Positions 1-10,502 of a stretch of 64,000 nt of DNA are shown piece after piece. Position 1 is the first letter of the stretch, and each line of letters starts with the position of its first letter. The notes under the pieces are model-generated. The model ran no database searches. It had not been told where the DNA came from and worked only from the letters and a program-made list of their open reading frames with translations. The position numbers and the translations under genes were made by a program. Origin of the DNA: Cherax quadricarinatus (Eukaryota; Arthropoda; Malacostraca; Decapoda; Parastacidae). The stretch spans positions 29,671,204 through 29,735,203 of the forward strand of contig NC_091303.1 in NCBI RefSeq assembly GCF_038502225.1. The letters are read 5' to 3'.

Positions 1-3000
1 GTATTACATTTAAGATTCAGTAAAAAAGAATAGGAAAAAAATTGTGAATAAATTGGTAATTGATGAGGGTTGTGGGTAATGTAGTCGAACTAGAGATACC
101 AAAAAAGATGACATAAGTGGGTTGTTTTTGTGACTTTTTCTGATGAAATTAGTTAAAACGAGAAAAAATTGTGGGGTTGTGGGGTGTTGGTGGTTGTGGG
201 TGTTGTTGTCGAACTAGTGATGTCGAAAAAGTGGTTATAAGTTGTGGGTTGTTGATGTGACTTTTTCTGATGAAATTAGTTAAAACGAGAAAAAAAATTG
301 TGGGTTGTGGGTGTTGTGGGTGTTGTGGGTTGTGGGTGTTGTTGTCGAACTAGAGATACCGAAAAAAGTGGTTATAAGTTGTGGGTAGTTGTTGTGGTGG
401 TGTGGGTGATGTGAGATGTGAGTGTTGTGGGATGTGGGTGTTGTGGGTTGTGGGATGTGGGTGTTGTGGGATCTGGGTGTTGTGGGTTGTGGGCGTTGTT
501 GTCGAACTAGAGATATCGAAAAAGTGTTTATAAGTTGTGGGTTGTTGTGCCTTTTTCTGATGAAATTAGTTAAAACGAGAAAAAAATTGTGGGTTGTGGG
601 TGTTGTGGGTTGTGGGTGTTGTGGGTTGTGGGTGTTGTGGGCGTTGTGGGTTGTGGGTGTTGTTGTCGAACTAGAGTTGTTGAAAAGTGATTATAAGTTG
701 TGGGTTGTTGTGACTTTCTGATGAAATTAGTTAAAAACGAGAAAAAATTGTGGGTTGTTGGTGATGTGGGTTGTGGGTGATGTGGGATGTGGGTGTTGAT
801 CTTAGTTTATGGTGATTTTGGTGGTGTTTTGAGTGTATTCAGTGGTGTTTTAGTAGTATTCAGTGGTGTATTTGGGAGTACTCAAATGGTGTTTTGAGGA
901 TATTCAAAGGTGTGATTATAAGTTGTGGGTTGTTGTTGTTGTGACTTTTTCTGATGAAATTAGTTCAAACGAGAAAAAATTGTGGGTTGTGGGTGTTGTG
1001 GGAATGTGGGTGTTGTGGGTTGTGCGTGTTGTGGGGTGTGGGTGATGTTGGTTGTGGGTGATGTGGGATGTGGGTGTTGTGGGTTGTGGGTGTTGTGGGG
1101 TGTGGGTGATGTGGGTTGTGGGTGATGTGGGATGTGGGTGATGTGGGATGTGGGTGTTGTGGGTGTTGTGGGATGTGGGTGTTGATCTTAGTTTATGGTG
1201 ATTTTGGTGGTGTTTTGAGTGTATTCAGTGGTGTTTTAGTAGTATTCAGTGGTGTATTTGGGAGTACTCAAATGGTGTTTTGAGGATATTCAAAGGTGTG
1301 ATTATAAGTTGTGGGTTGTTGTTCTTGTGACTTTTCTGATGAAATTAGTTAAAACGAGAAAAAATTGTGGGTTGTGGGTGTTGTGGGAATGTGGGTGTTG
1401 TGGGTTGTAAGTGTTGTGGGGTGTGGGTGATGTGGGTTGTGGGTGATGTGGGATGTGGGTGTTGTGGGTGTTGTTGTTGTCGAACTACAGATACCGAAAA
1501 AGATGTTATAAGTGGGTTGTTGTTGTGACTTTTTCTGATGAAATTAGTTAAAACGAGAAAAAATTGTGGGGTGTGGGTGTTGTGGGTTGTGGGTGATGTG
1601 GGTTGTGGGTGTTGTGGGGTGTGGGTGATGTGGGTTGTGGGTGATGTGGGATGTGGGTGTTGTGGGTGTTGTTGTTGTCGAACTAGAGATACCGAAAAAG
1701 ATGTTATAAGTGGGTTGTTGTTGTGACTTTTTCTGATGAAATTAGTTAAAACGAGAAAAAATTGTGGGGTGTGGGTGTTGTGGGTTGTGGGTGTTGTGGG
1801 TGTTGTGGGTTGTGGGTGTTGTTGTCGAACTAGAGTTGTTGAAAAGTGATTATAAGTGTGTTGTTGTTGTGACTTTCTGATGAAATTAGTTAAAACGAGA
1901 AAAATTTTGTGGGTTGTTGGTGATGTGGGTTGTTGGTGATGTGGGTTGTGGGTGATGTGGGATGTGGGTGTTGTGGGTTGTGGGTGTTGTGGGATGTGGG
2001 TGTTGATCTTAGTTTATAGTGATTTTGGTGGTGTTTTGAGTGTATTCAGTGGTGTTTTAGTAGTATTCAGTGGTGTATTTGGGAGTACTCAAATGGTGTT
2101 TTGAGGATATTCAAAGGTGTGATTATAAGTTGTGGGTTGTTGTTGTTGTGACTTTTTCTGATGAAATTAGTTCAAACGAGAAAAAATTGTGGGTTGTGGG
2201 TGTTGTGGGAATGTGGGTGTTGTGGGTTGTGGGTGTTGTGGGGTGTGGGTGATGTTGGTTGTGGGTGATGTGGGATGTGGGTGTTGTGGGTTGTGGGTGT
2301 TGTGGGGTGTGGGTGATGTGGGTTGTGGGTGATGTGGGATGTGGGTGATGTGGGATGTGGGTGTTGTGGGTGTTGTGGGATGTGGGTGTTGATCTTAGTT
2401 TATGGTGATTTTGGTGTTTTGAGTGTATTCAGTGGTGTTTTAGTAGTATTCAGTGGTGTATTTGGGAGTACTCAAATGGTGTTTTGAGGATATTCAAAGG
2501 TGTGATTATAAGTTGTGGGTTGTTGTTCTTGTGACTTTTTCTGATGAAATTAGTTAAAACGAGAAAAAATTGTGGGTTGTGGGTGTTGTGGGAATGTGGG
2601 TGTTGTGGGTTGTAAGTGTTGTGGGGTGTGGGTGATGTGGGTTGTGGGTGATGTGGGATGTGGGTGTTGTGGGTGTTGTTGTTGTCGAACTACAGATACC
2701 GAAAAAGATGTTATAAGTGGGTTGTTGTTGTGACTTTTTCTGATGAAATTAGTTAAAACGAGAAAAAATTGTGGGGTGTGGGTGTTGTGGGTTGTGGGTG
2801 ATGTGGGTTGTGGGTGTTGTGGGGTGTGGGTGATGTGGGTTGTGGGTGATGTGGGATGTGGGTGTTGTGGGTGTTGTTGTTGTCGAACTAGAGATACCGA
2901 AAAAGATGTTATAAGTGGGTTGTTGTTGTGACTTTTTCTGATGAAATTAGTTAAAACGAGAAAAAATTGTGGGGTGTGGGTGTTGTGGGTTGTGGGTGTT

Positions 3001-3640
3001 GTGGGTGTTGTGGGTTGTGGGTGTTGTCGAACTAGAGTTGTTGAAAAGTGATTATAAGTGTGTTGTTGTTGTGACTTTCTGATGAAATTAGTTAAAACGA
3101 GAAAAATTTTGTGGGTTGTTGGTGATGTGGGTTGTTGGTGATGTGGGTTGTGGGTGATGTGGGATGTGGGTGTTGTGGGTTGTGGGTGTTGTGGGATGTG
3201 GGTGTTGATCTTAGTTTATAGTGATTTTGGTGGTGTTTTGAGTGTATTCAGTGGTGTTTTAGTAGTATTCAGTGGTGTGTTTGGGAGTACTCAAATGGTG
3301 TTTTGAGGTTATTCAAAGGTGTGATTATAAGTTGTGGGTTGTTGTTGTTGTGACTTTCTGATGAAATTAGTTAAAACGAGAAAAAAATTGTGGCGTGTGG
3401 GTGATGTGGGTTGTGTGTGTTGTGGGGTGTGGGTGATGTGGGTTGTGGGTGTTGTGGGGTGTGGGTGTTGTGGGTTGTGGGTGTTGTGGGTGTTGTGGGA
3501 TGTGGGTGTTGATCTTAGTTTATGGTGATTTTGGTGGTGTTTTGAGTGTATTCAGTGGTGTTTTAGTAGTATTCAGTGGTGTATTTGGAAGTGTTTCAGT
3601 GTCGTTTGGAAATGTTCATAGGTGTTTTTGAAGGTGTTCA
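1..3640. repeat. G-rich composite satellite array
   Basis: Runs of GGG separated by 3-6 nt (GTGGGTTGTGGGTGTTGTGG type) alternate with two conserved spacers. One spacer, about 90 bp, runs from GTCGAACTAGAGATACC to AAAACGAGAAAAAATTG. The other, about 110 bp, begins TGTTGATCTTAGTTTATG and contains repeated ATTCAGTGGTG. Short open frames here are low-complexity Val/Gly/Trp/Cys strings and are not taken as genes. Strand G-bias is extreme: the plus strand carries nearly all G runs. Confidence 0.9.
794..3202. repeat. Two higher-order units of about 1.2 kb
   Basis: The landmark TGTTGATCTT recurs at 794, 2001 and 3203, giving periods of 1207 and 1202 bp. Intermediate landmarks (GAAATTAGTTCAAACGAG, the TTGTAAGTGTTG variant, the ACTACAGATACC variant) recur in the same order in both units, so whole 1.2-kb blocks were duplicated. 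The small length difference comes from short indels, for example near 2410 and 3027. Confidence 0.85.
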
Positions 3641-4396
3641 AATGATGTGCAAGAGTACTTATGAAGGTGTTCTGGGAGTATTCAGAGGTGATTTGGGGGT
3701 GTTCGAATGATGTTTTTGGAGTATTTAAAGGTAATTGATGGTGTTTTTTGGTGATGTTCAAAGTAAAGTGTTTGAGTTAGTTTTTGTGATAATGTGAAGT
3801 CTGGAGACTGAGGGAGGAGTTTGTGGGGGATGAGTTGTAATTTAATGAAATGTGTAAGTGCAGATAAATTAGAGCTGTCAAATCTTATTTGGGAGTATTC
3901 AAAATGATATTTTAGAAGTGTTTCAGTGTTGTTTGGAAATGTTCAAAGGTATTTTTGTGAGTATTCAAATGATTTATGAGAGTGTTTTGAAGGTGTTCAA
4001 AGTAAAGTGAGGTGTGTGTGCGTATTAACTTCGTAATATGTAAAATTGTGACTAGTGAATTTATCGAAAAGTGGTTATAAGTGTTGTGGTGACTTTCTGA
4101 TGAAATAGTTAAAACGAGAAAAATTGGGGGTTATGAGTGAAAATTGTGAGGTGTTGGTTGGAGTGTGAGGGTTCGGAAGGGTGGGGAGGAGGAGAGAGAG
4201 AAGGTTACTTCGTGGGGAGTGACCTGAGATGAAATAGTTAAAACGAGAAAAATGTCTAGACTTGTGTTGTATTTTGTAAAGAAATTGTGGATTGTTGTGG
4301 GTATTAACGAAAAAAAAATGTGAAATTATTTGGATTATCCTGGGTTAAGAGTGAAAATGTTTTCCCTATGTTGTATATGAAATGTGTAATACTGAG
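3641..4396. repeat. Degenerate edge of the G-rich satellite
   Basis: Decayed spacer fragments continue: a GTGTTCAAATGATG-like stretch (3630-3760), diverged copies of the GAAATAGTTAAAACGAGAAA block at about 4098 and 4230, and AT-rich sequence to 4396. No coding signal was seen. Confidence 0.6.
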
Positions 4397-4607
4397 ATGG
4401 GGAAGTCGACAAGATTCAGCCTGTGTGCGGGGTCAACACGTGACGTCACTGTCATAGGGGGAAGTCGAGAAGATTCAGCCTGTGTGTGTGTGGGGTCATC
4501 GTGTGACGTCACTGACATAGGGGGAAGTCGACAAGATTCAGCCTGTATGTGTGAGGTCATCACGTGACGTCACTGATCGCCGAGTAAACACAGGTGGGGT
4601 GACGTCA
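4397..4607. repeat. About 60-bp tandem repeat with CRE-type palindromes
   Basis: Three copies (from about 4397, 4456 and 4519) share GGGGAAGTCGA then AAGATTCAGCCTGT and end in TGACGTCAC. The perfect palindrome TGACGTCA lies at 4441-4448, 4504-4511 and 4565-4572, with a fourth at 4600-4607 just beyond the array. In two copies it overlaps CACGTG. The sequence matches the CRE consensus; regulatory activity is not shown. Confidence 0.75.
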
Positions 4608-4659
4608 CACTTGTTTAGACCTGTAGTAAGAGAAAGTACCATGCCCCATAGGAGGAGTT

Positions 4660-5240
4660 CATTTGAATGCTTACCCTGAGAGGGGGAATCCAAAAACTCG
4701 ATTCGAGGAGATGGAGACTTTGATTTCGAGAAAAACTTGATCCGAGGAGATGGAGTCTTTGTATTATCGAGAAAAACTTGATCCAAGGAGATCATAAGAA
4801 TTTCGAAACCCCATAGGGGGGAATCCAAAAGCTTGATCCGAGGAATTGGAGTCTTTGTATTATCGAGAAAAAAAATTTGGATGCAAGTGGGAGTCCATTT
4901 TGAATGCTTATACCCAGAGGGGGAATCCAAAAACACTTGATCCGAGGAGATGGAGTCTTTATATTATCGAGAAAACCTTGATCCAAGGAGATGGAGGAGA
5001 AATTTTGGGGGTGGAAGGAGGGGTACCCAAAAACTTGATCCAAGGAGATGGAGTCTTTGTATTATCGAGAAAAAATTGGGATGGGGGGTGAAAGTGGGAG
5101 GGGGGAACCTCAAAAACTTGATCCGAGGAGATCATAAGAAAATGAAATTCGAAAAAAATTGGGATGGGGGTGAAAGTGGGAGGGGCAATCCAAAAAAAAC
5201 TTGATTCGAGGAGATCATAAGAAAATGAAATTAAAAAAAA
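4660..5240. repeat. Minisatellite of about 39 bp and longer periods
   Basis: The core GAGGAGATGGAGTCTTTG followed by ATTATCGAGAAAA and CTTGATCC recurs at about 39-bp steps (4705, 4744 and others). It is interleaved with GGGGGAATCCAAAA blocks that give a longer period of 100-150 bp. Purine-rich on the plus strand; no gene seen. Confidence 0.75.
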
Positions 5241-5249
5241 AATTGAAAA

Positions 5250-5545
5250 AATCGGAAAAAAATTCGGGGGCGCGGGGGGGATCCGGACGACACTGCAGAA
5301 GGCGCAGCAGAAGGCGCGGGCGGGGCGCGAGGGCCGCGGGGCGCGAGGGGCGCGGGCGGGGCGTGAGGGCGCGGCGGGGCCGGTAGGTCGGCGCTAGGGC
5401 GGGGGCGGGTGGGGGGCGCGGGTGGGGGGCGCGGGGGCGCGGGCGGGGCGCGAGGGCAGGGGGCGCAGGGTGGGGGTCGTGGGTGGGGGCGTTGGGGGAG
5501 AAGGGAGGTTGAGGGTGAGGTGGTCTCGAGGGTGAGGTGGTCTCG
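5250..5545. repeat. GC-rich, CpG-dense low-complexity tract
   Basis: Nearly pure GGGGCGCGGGCG-type repeats (5265-5500), followed by two to three copies of a GGTGAGGTGGTCTCGAG unit (about 5513-5560). It is much richer in GC than its surroundings. The repeat structure argues for simple-sequence expansion rather than a CpG-island promoter. Confidence 0.7.
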
Positions 5546-5671
5546 AGGGCGAGGTCAAGGTCATTAGCATATAGGTGTGAAAAAAGAGCCACTCAGAAGA
5601 GACCATTCCGTGTAGACCGTACCGTGGGAGACCACTGAGAGGAGGAGACCGTACAGAAGAAATCATCACTA

Positions 5672-6293
<622 letters not shown>

Positions 6294-6669
6294 ATACTCA
6301 CCTATTTGTGGTTGCAGGGGTCGAGACATAGCTCCTGGCCCCGCCTCTTCACTGACCGCTACTGGGTCCTCTCTCTCCCTGCTCCATGAGCTTTATCATA
6401 CCTCGTCTTAAAACTATGTACGGTTTCTGCCTCCACTACATCACTTGCCAGACTATTCCTCTTCCTGACACCTCTATGACTAAAGAAATTTTTCAAATAT
6501 TTCCTAACATCTCTTTGGCTCATCTGAGTCTTCAACTTCCAATTGTGATCCTTTGTTTCAGTGTCCCATCTTTGGAACATCCTGTCTCTGTCCACCTTGT
6601 CAATTCCTCGCAGATTTTATATGTCGTTATCATGTCTCCCGAAACCCTCCTGTCTTCCACTCTCGTAAG
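6294..6669 (-). pseudogene. LINE 3' end (C-terminal ORF2 fragment plus 3' UTR)
   Basis: On the minus strand the region encodes the tail typical of LINE ORF2 proteins: a VEDRRVSGDM..TTYKI stretch near 6660-6610, then after a frameshift FFSHRGVRKRNSLASDVVEA and [10 protein letters not shown] (6500-6410). The pattern RR.RGD.I..YKI ... WNSLP..VV.A....FK..LDK is what I recall for the post-RT region of CR1/L2-like elements. A short GC-rich 3' UTR follows and ends AATAGGTGAGTATAC then (AC)n. The element is 5'-truncated at about 6669. A second copy of the same 3' end lies on the plus strand at 62136-62235. Non-functional. Confidence 0.75.
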
Positions 6670-6845
6670 GTGATCCTAATGTGATCCTTATGTGTTCGGT
6701 GATCGTAATGTCTGGCTGTTTCCCCCACATATACTTTGTCACTCCTCGCACATGGTAGAGTGTAAATTCCTGCACTTTTGCCAGAATCAGAGTCACTTTT
6801 GTCAGAATCACAGCTAACCTACGCAAACCAAACCATCTGGATAGT
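6670..6845. other. Unassigned spacer
   Basis: About 175 bp lying between two LINE fragments. It includes imperfect direct repeats (GTGATCCTAATGTGATCCTTA; CAGAATCA.AGTCACTTTTG). No coding or structural signal was recognised. Confidence 0.4.
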
Positions 6846-6888
6846 GTTTTCAGAGGGGTATGAAAAATTTATTTTAGGCGTGATAATA
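6846..6888 (+). pseudogene. Tiny CR1-like endonuclease fragment
   Basis: The stretch reading FSEGYEKFILGVI on the plus strand matches the endonuclease segment at 15378-15420 of the CR1-like copy in this window. It is a cut-off shred directly joined to PLE sequence. Confidence 0.6.
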
Positions 6889-7560
6889 CTTGTTCAATTA
6901 TAGAGCAGTTTTCCTCAAGGAACTCATTGCTGCAGCGCACTCAGAATCTGCTGCAGTGAGTTCTTTGAGGAAGAATGCTCTCTTTTTGAGCAAGTATTTT
7001 CTAAACTCCACTATCCTCGTCACTTCATTAGAGACTGCAGACGGCGGGCATTAAACATCTTCAACACACCCAGAAAAGACACTGCCGAGAAGAGATACAT
7101 AGTCCTCCCCACCAACTCCATTGTCAAACACGTTTCCAACATCTTTTCCAATACCTCATTGCAAGTATCTACCTCCACATCCACCACCATCAAGGACATT
7201 ACCAGTAATAGACAGCGCAAGCTTCCATCCTCTGCAGGGGTATACACAATGACCGCAGCAAATTATACGTCGGCGAAACATCCAGAGATCTCCAAACATG
7301 TGTTTCAGAACACCAGTACGCAGGCAGATCTGACGATCCAAGGAATGCCTGTGTTAAACACCGAAATTCACACACCCATTTAATCAACAACTGAAACGCA
7401 AGACTTATCGCCAGAGAAGACAATACTCAATACCGAAGACTCCTGGAATCCTCACTTATCTGTATATCCAACAACTTCAACCAGAACAACGGCTTCTACA
7501 ACATAGCTGAACCACTTGCCAAGAAACTTCTTCATCGCTATCTGACATAAGAACATAAGA
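6889..7560 (+). pseudogene. PLE C-terminal fragment with broken GIY-YIG endonuclease
   Basis: Plus-strand translation gives the PLE connector (FIRDCRRRALNIFNTPRKD, about 7025-7080), then SSAGVYT at 7225-7250 and, after a frameshift, SKLYVGETSRDLQT and SEHQYAGRSDD (7258-7340), a GIY-YIG nuclease signature. The residue that is Arg in RLNEH-type copies is Cys (TGT) here. The left edge is a short inverted repeat: 6889-6930 mirrors about 6948-6995, typical of PLE copies with inverted ends. The HNSHTHLIN.. C-terminal part also contains stops. Penelope-like elements are retroelements that use this nuclease for target priming. This copy is dead. Confidence 0.8.
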
Positions 7561-7817
7561 ACGGAGGAACACTGCAGAAGGTCTACTCATATACTTATCC
7601 AATCTCTTTTTAAAGCTACCCAAGGTTCTAGACTTTATCACCCTTCTCGGAAGACTGTCACATGCAGCATTCTCCACCTGACGCCATCCTATAATTACTC
7701 ACGTACCTTTTACCCAGGTAGACCTGTTTGTGACATAATAAATCCCACTGCATGGGCGAAACGTTGTCAATAAAGGATTACATTATACTGCTTAAGTGTT
7801 TATATTTCACACACAAA
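7561..7817 (+). mobile_element. PLE 3' terminal region (pLTR-like) with hammerhead-like motif
   Basis: It starts with CATAAGAACATAAGAACGGAG and ends near CACACAAAGTGGG. At 7736-7776 AATCCCACTGCATGGGCGAAACG forms a CCCA/TGGG hairpin before GAAAC, with AATAAAGG just downstream. The same arrangement follows the PLE copy at 12295-12360, which ties the motif to PLE ends. The CTGATGA half of the hammerhead core is eroded here. Confidence 0.6.
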
Positions 7818-8869
7818 GTGGGAGTTGTCACAGCTGCTCTTTGCTGATGACACTGTGCTCTTGGGAGATTCTGAAGAGAAGTTGCAGAGATTGGTGGATG
7901 AATTTGGTAGGGTGTGCAAAAGAAGAAAATTAAAGGTGAATACAGGAAAGAGTAAGGTTATGAGGATAACAAAAAGATTAGGTGATGAAAGATTGAATAT
8001 CAGATTGGAGGGAGAGAGTATGGAGGAGGTGAACGTATTCAGATATTTGGGAGTGGACGTGTCAGCGGATGGGTCTATGAAAGATGAGGTGAATCATAGA
8101 ATTGATGAGGGAAAAAGAGTGAGTGGTGCACTTAGGAGTCTGTGGAGACAAAGAACTTTGTCCTTGGAGGCAAAGAGGGGAATGTATGAGAGTATAGTTT
8201 TACCAACGCTCTTATATGGGTGTGAAGCGTGGGTGATGAATGTTGCAGCGAGGAGAAGGCTGGAGGCAGTGGAGATGTCATGTCTGAGGGCAATGTGTGG
8301 TGTGAATATAATGCAGAGAATTCGTAGTTTGGAAGTTAGGAGGAGGTGCGGGATTACCAAAACTGTTGTCCAGAGGGCTGAGGAAGGGTTGTTGAGGTGG
8401 TTCGGACATGTAGAGAGAATGGAGCGAAACAGAATGACTTCAAGAGTGTATCAGTCTGTAGTGGAAGGAAGGCGGGGTAGGGGTCGGCCTAGGAAGGGTT
8501 GGAGGGAGGGGGTAAAGGAGGTTTTGTGTGCGAGGGGCTTGGACTTCCAGCAGGCATGCTTGAGCGTGTTTGATAGGAGTGAATGGAGACAAATGGTTTT
8601 TAATACTTGACGTGCTGTTGGAGTGTGAGCAAAGTAACATTTATGAAGGGATTCAGGGAAACCGGCAGGCCGGACTTGAGTCCTGGAGATGGGAAGTACA
8701 GTGCCTGCACTCTGAAGGAGGGGTGTTAATGTTGCAGTTTAAAAACTGTAGTGTAAAGCACCCTTCTGGCAAGACAGTGATGGAGTGAATGATGGTGAAA
8801 GTTTTTCTTTTTCGGGCCACCCTGCCTTGGTGGGAATCGGCCGGTGTGATAATAAAAAAAAAAAAAAAA
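7818..8869 (+). mobile_element. 5'-truncated RTE-like LINE with poly(A) tail
   Basis: It begins inside the reverse transcriptase just before FADD, carries the complete C-terminal coding part, a 3' UTR with CCTTGGTGGGAATCGGCCGG, and ends in A18-19 at 8850-8869. Other copies of the same family lie on the minus strand at 34809-35632 and 40781-42560. Confidence 0.85.
7825..8610 (+). CDS. Reverse transcriptase C-terminal half, RTE-like LINE
   Basis: An open frame of 261 codons that is the remnant of a longer LINE polyprotein. The catalytic FADDTVLL motif sits at residues 6-13, followed by YLGVDVSADGSM (about 73-84), the thumb-like EAKRGMYESIVLPTLLYGCE segment (about 115-134), LRWFGHVERM (about 188-197) and the basic GRRGRGRPRKGW tail. 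In living elements this region copies RNA into DNA during target-primed insertion. The upstream RT fingers and the endonuclease are missing, so the first Met is simply the first ATG after the truncation and not a natural start. The frame has stayed open, which suggests recent insertion. The clade (RTE or a close relative) is from remembered motif similarity. Confidence 0.75.
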   Translation: MSQLLFADDTVLLGDSEEKLQRLVDEFGRVCKRRKLKVNTGKSKVMRITKRLGDERLNIRLEGESMEEVNVFRYLGVDVSADGSMKDEVNHRIDEGKRVSGALRSLWRQRTLSLEAKRGMYESIVLPTLLYGCEAWVMNVAARRRLEAVEMSCLRAMCGVNIMQRIRSLEVRRRCGITKTVVQRAEEGLLRWFGHVERMERNRMTSRVYQSVVEGRRGRGRPRKGWREGVKEVLCARGLDFQQACLSVFDRSEWRQMVFNT

Positions 8870-9181
8870 AATAATTTCCAACTACCCTATTTCCAAACCA
8901 ATACTTTCCAATATCCTTTCTAAATCTAAACTTATCTAATTTGAATCCATTATTGCGGGTTCTCTCTTGGAGAGATATCCTCAAGACCTTATTTATATAC
9001 ACTTTGTTATTACTCATCTTCCACTTATACACTTCGATCATGTCTCCTTTCATTCTTCGCCTTACAAGTGAATGTAACTTAAGGGACTTCAATCTTTCTT
9101 CATACGGAAGATCTCTAATACTATGAATTAATTTTGTCATTCTTCGCTGAATGTTTTCTAACGAATTTATATCCATTCTGT
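8870..9181 (-). pseudogene. CR1-like LINE C-terminal fragment, distal part
   Basis: Minus-strand reading from 9176 gives DINSLENIQRRMTKLIHSIR, YEERLKSLKLHSLVRRRMKGD and a short variable tail to about 8880: the post-RT segment of CR1/L2-like ORF2. Its upstream part continues at 9964-10074 and 10503-10766, so one LINE copy was split by two inverted-arm insertions. It abuts the poly(A) of the RTE-like element at 8869. Confidence 0.8.
9169..9181. repeat. Target-site duplication, left (ATATCCATTCTGT)
   Basis: The 13-bp sequence is repeated exactly at 9964-9976 on the far side of the inverted-arm element; joining them restores the LINE frame (YRM-DINSLE). Confidence 0.85.
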
Positions 9182-9564
9182 GGATAAATTAGACACATGT
9201 GCAACTCTTGGGTATCTTTATTGAGGAAACGTTTCGCCACACAGTGGCTTCATCAGTCCATACAAAGGAGAATCTTGAAGAACAGGAGGAGAATGAGGTA
9301 ATCAGTCCCTCAACCTTGAGTCGATGTGTTCAGTCCATCAATCTTGAATAGAATACGGCATATCAGCGGAGAAGCAGCCATACGGGTTTAAGCTGCTTCT
9401 CCGCTGATATGCCGTATTCTATTCAAGATTGATGGACTGAACACATCGACTCAAGGTTGAGGGACTGATTACCTCATTCTTCTCCTGTTCTTCAAGTTTC
9501 TCCTACGTATGGACTGATGAAGCCACTGTGTGGCGAAACGTTTCCTCAATAAAGATACCCAAGA

Positions 9565-9797
9565 TGAGAGTAAGACACATGTGCAACATCTGGGTATCTT
9601 TATTGTAGACGTTTCGCCATCCAGTGGCTTTATCAATACAAATTCCAGGACATAACTTGAAGACAGTAGAACTATGTACAGAAGATGAGGTAATCAGTCC
9701 CTCAACCTAGGAGTAGGTGCGAACAGCACCATAGATACCCAGATGTTGCACATGTGTCTTACTCTCATCTTGTCGGTATTATATACCATTCGTACAC
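9565..9797 (+). mobile_element. Nested inverted-arm element B (233 bp)
   Basis: Inserted into element A between exact 14-bp duplications AAAGATACCCAAGA (9551-9564 and 9798-9811). It starts TGAGAGTAAGACACATGTG and ends with the mirror of that sequence followed by TGTCGGTATTATATACC (stem-loop 9775-9787). The left arm contains a minus-strand GAAAC/hairpin motif (about 9610-9640). Confidence 0.85.
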
Positions 9798-9811
9798 AAA
9801 GATACCCAAGA

Positions 9812-9935
9812 GTTGCACATGTGTTTAATTTATCAGTTGCACATGTGTTTAATTTATCAGTTGCACATGTGTTTAATTTATCAGTTGCACATGTGTTTAA
9901 TTTATCAGTTGCACATGTGTCTAATTTATCAACAT
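9812..9935. repeat. 24-bp tandem repeat in element A
   Basis: About five copies of AGTTGCACATGTGT(T/C)TAATTTATC. The unit is an expansion of the normal right-end sequence of this element family, seen once at 26366-26382. Confidence 0.9.
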
Positions 9936-9963
9936 GTCGGTTCTCTGAACCATTCATCTACAA

Positions 9964-10074
9964 ATATCCATTCTGTAATATGGAGACCAGAACTGAGCTG
10001 CGTAATCTAGGTGAGGCCTTACTAATGATATATAAAACTGCAGTATAACCGCTGGACTTTTGTTGCTTACACTT
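9964..10074 (-). pseudogene. CR1-like LINE fragment, middle part
   Basis: Contains the reverse complement of the QFWSPYYRM region. It is the same LINE copy as 8870-9181 and 10503-10766, and its sequence parallels 16481-16587. Confidence 0.8.
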
Positions 10075-10502
10075 TGTAAAGTAAAAGGACACAAGTGCAA
10101 CTAATGTGACATTTATTGTGGCAACGTTTCGCTCTCCAGGAGCTTTATCAAGCCATTACAAACAATACATGGACACAGAGGGTATATAAAGGCTCAGAGT
10201 GAGGTGAATACTAGTGAGGTACCATTTCGATGTTCACTAGTGGTAGTAGTAGTAGTAGTAGTGGTAGTGACAAAAGTAATACAATATGGTAGAGCAATTA
10301 ATTCGTACATGAGTAAAAGGATATAAAAGCTATTACTTGGGTAACACTCTGAGCCTTTATATACCCTCTGTGTCCATGTATTGTTTGTAATGGCTTGATA
10401 AAGCTCCTGGAGAGCGAAACGTTGCCACAATAAATGTCACATTAGTTGCACTTGTGTCCTTTTACTTTACATATTGTCGGTAATTCTACCAACTTTATTA
10501 CA
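10075..10502 (+). mobile_element. Inverted-arm element C (428 bp) with 12-bp TSD
   Basis: Arms of 126 bp (10076-10201 and 10345-10470) are inverted complements around a 143-bp spacer containing (GTA)n. The right arm reads TTGATAAAGCTCCTGGAGAG then CGAAACG and AATAAA, a hammerhead-like variant. The terminal stem-loop is GGTA-ATTC-TACC (10479-10490). Flanks TTGCTTACACTT (10063-10074 and 10503-10514) match a single uninterrupted copy at 16576-16587 in the paralogous LINE. Confidence 0.9.

Larger units (their letters stand above)
9182..9963 (+). mobile_element. Inverted-arm hammerhead-like element A (with a nested copy)
   Basis: Two 172-bp arms (9207-9378 and 9392-9563) are inverted complements with about 4 mismatches and a 13-nt loop. 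The plus-strand right arm carries CTGATGA (9514-9520), a GCCAC-TGT-GTGGC hairpin (9522-9534) and GAAAC (9535-9539), then AATAAA; the left arm has the mirror copy. The right end is interrupted by a second element (9565-9797), then continues with a 24-bp tandem repeat and the terminal stem-loop GGTTC-TCT-GAACC (9939-9951). Exact 13-bp target duplications flank it. No open frame. Confidence 0.85.

Noticed and set aside
110..3400. CTGATGA ... GAGAAAA in the satellite spacer as a hammerhead core
   Set aside because: The intervening AAATTAGTTAAAAC has no stem II pairing and the box before GAAA does not close a helix.
1..3640. Telomere-like G-rich strand
   Set aside because: The arthropod telomere unit TTAGG is absent, and conserved 90-110-bp spacers recur, so this is a composite satellite.
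3573..3761. Minus-strand 62-codon frame rich in His/Asn/Thr
   Set aside because: It lies in degenerate satellite spacer with internal repetition; no family resemblance.
5250..5545. CpG-island promoter
   Set aside because: The sequence is a simple GGGGCGCGGGCG repeat with no adjacent gene.
9521..9521. Unqualified hammerhead ribozyme call
   Set aside because: An extra A sits between CTGATGA and stem II in the best copies and other copies have CTGAAGA or TTGATAA, so the calls are kept as hammerhead-like until a model or assay confirms them.
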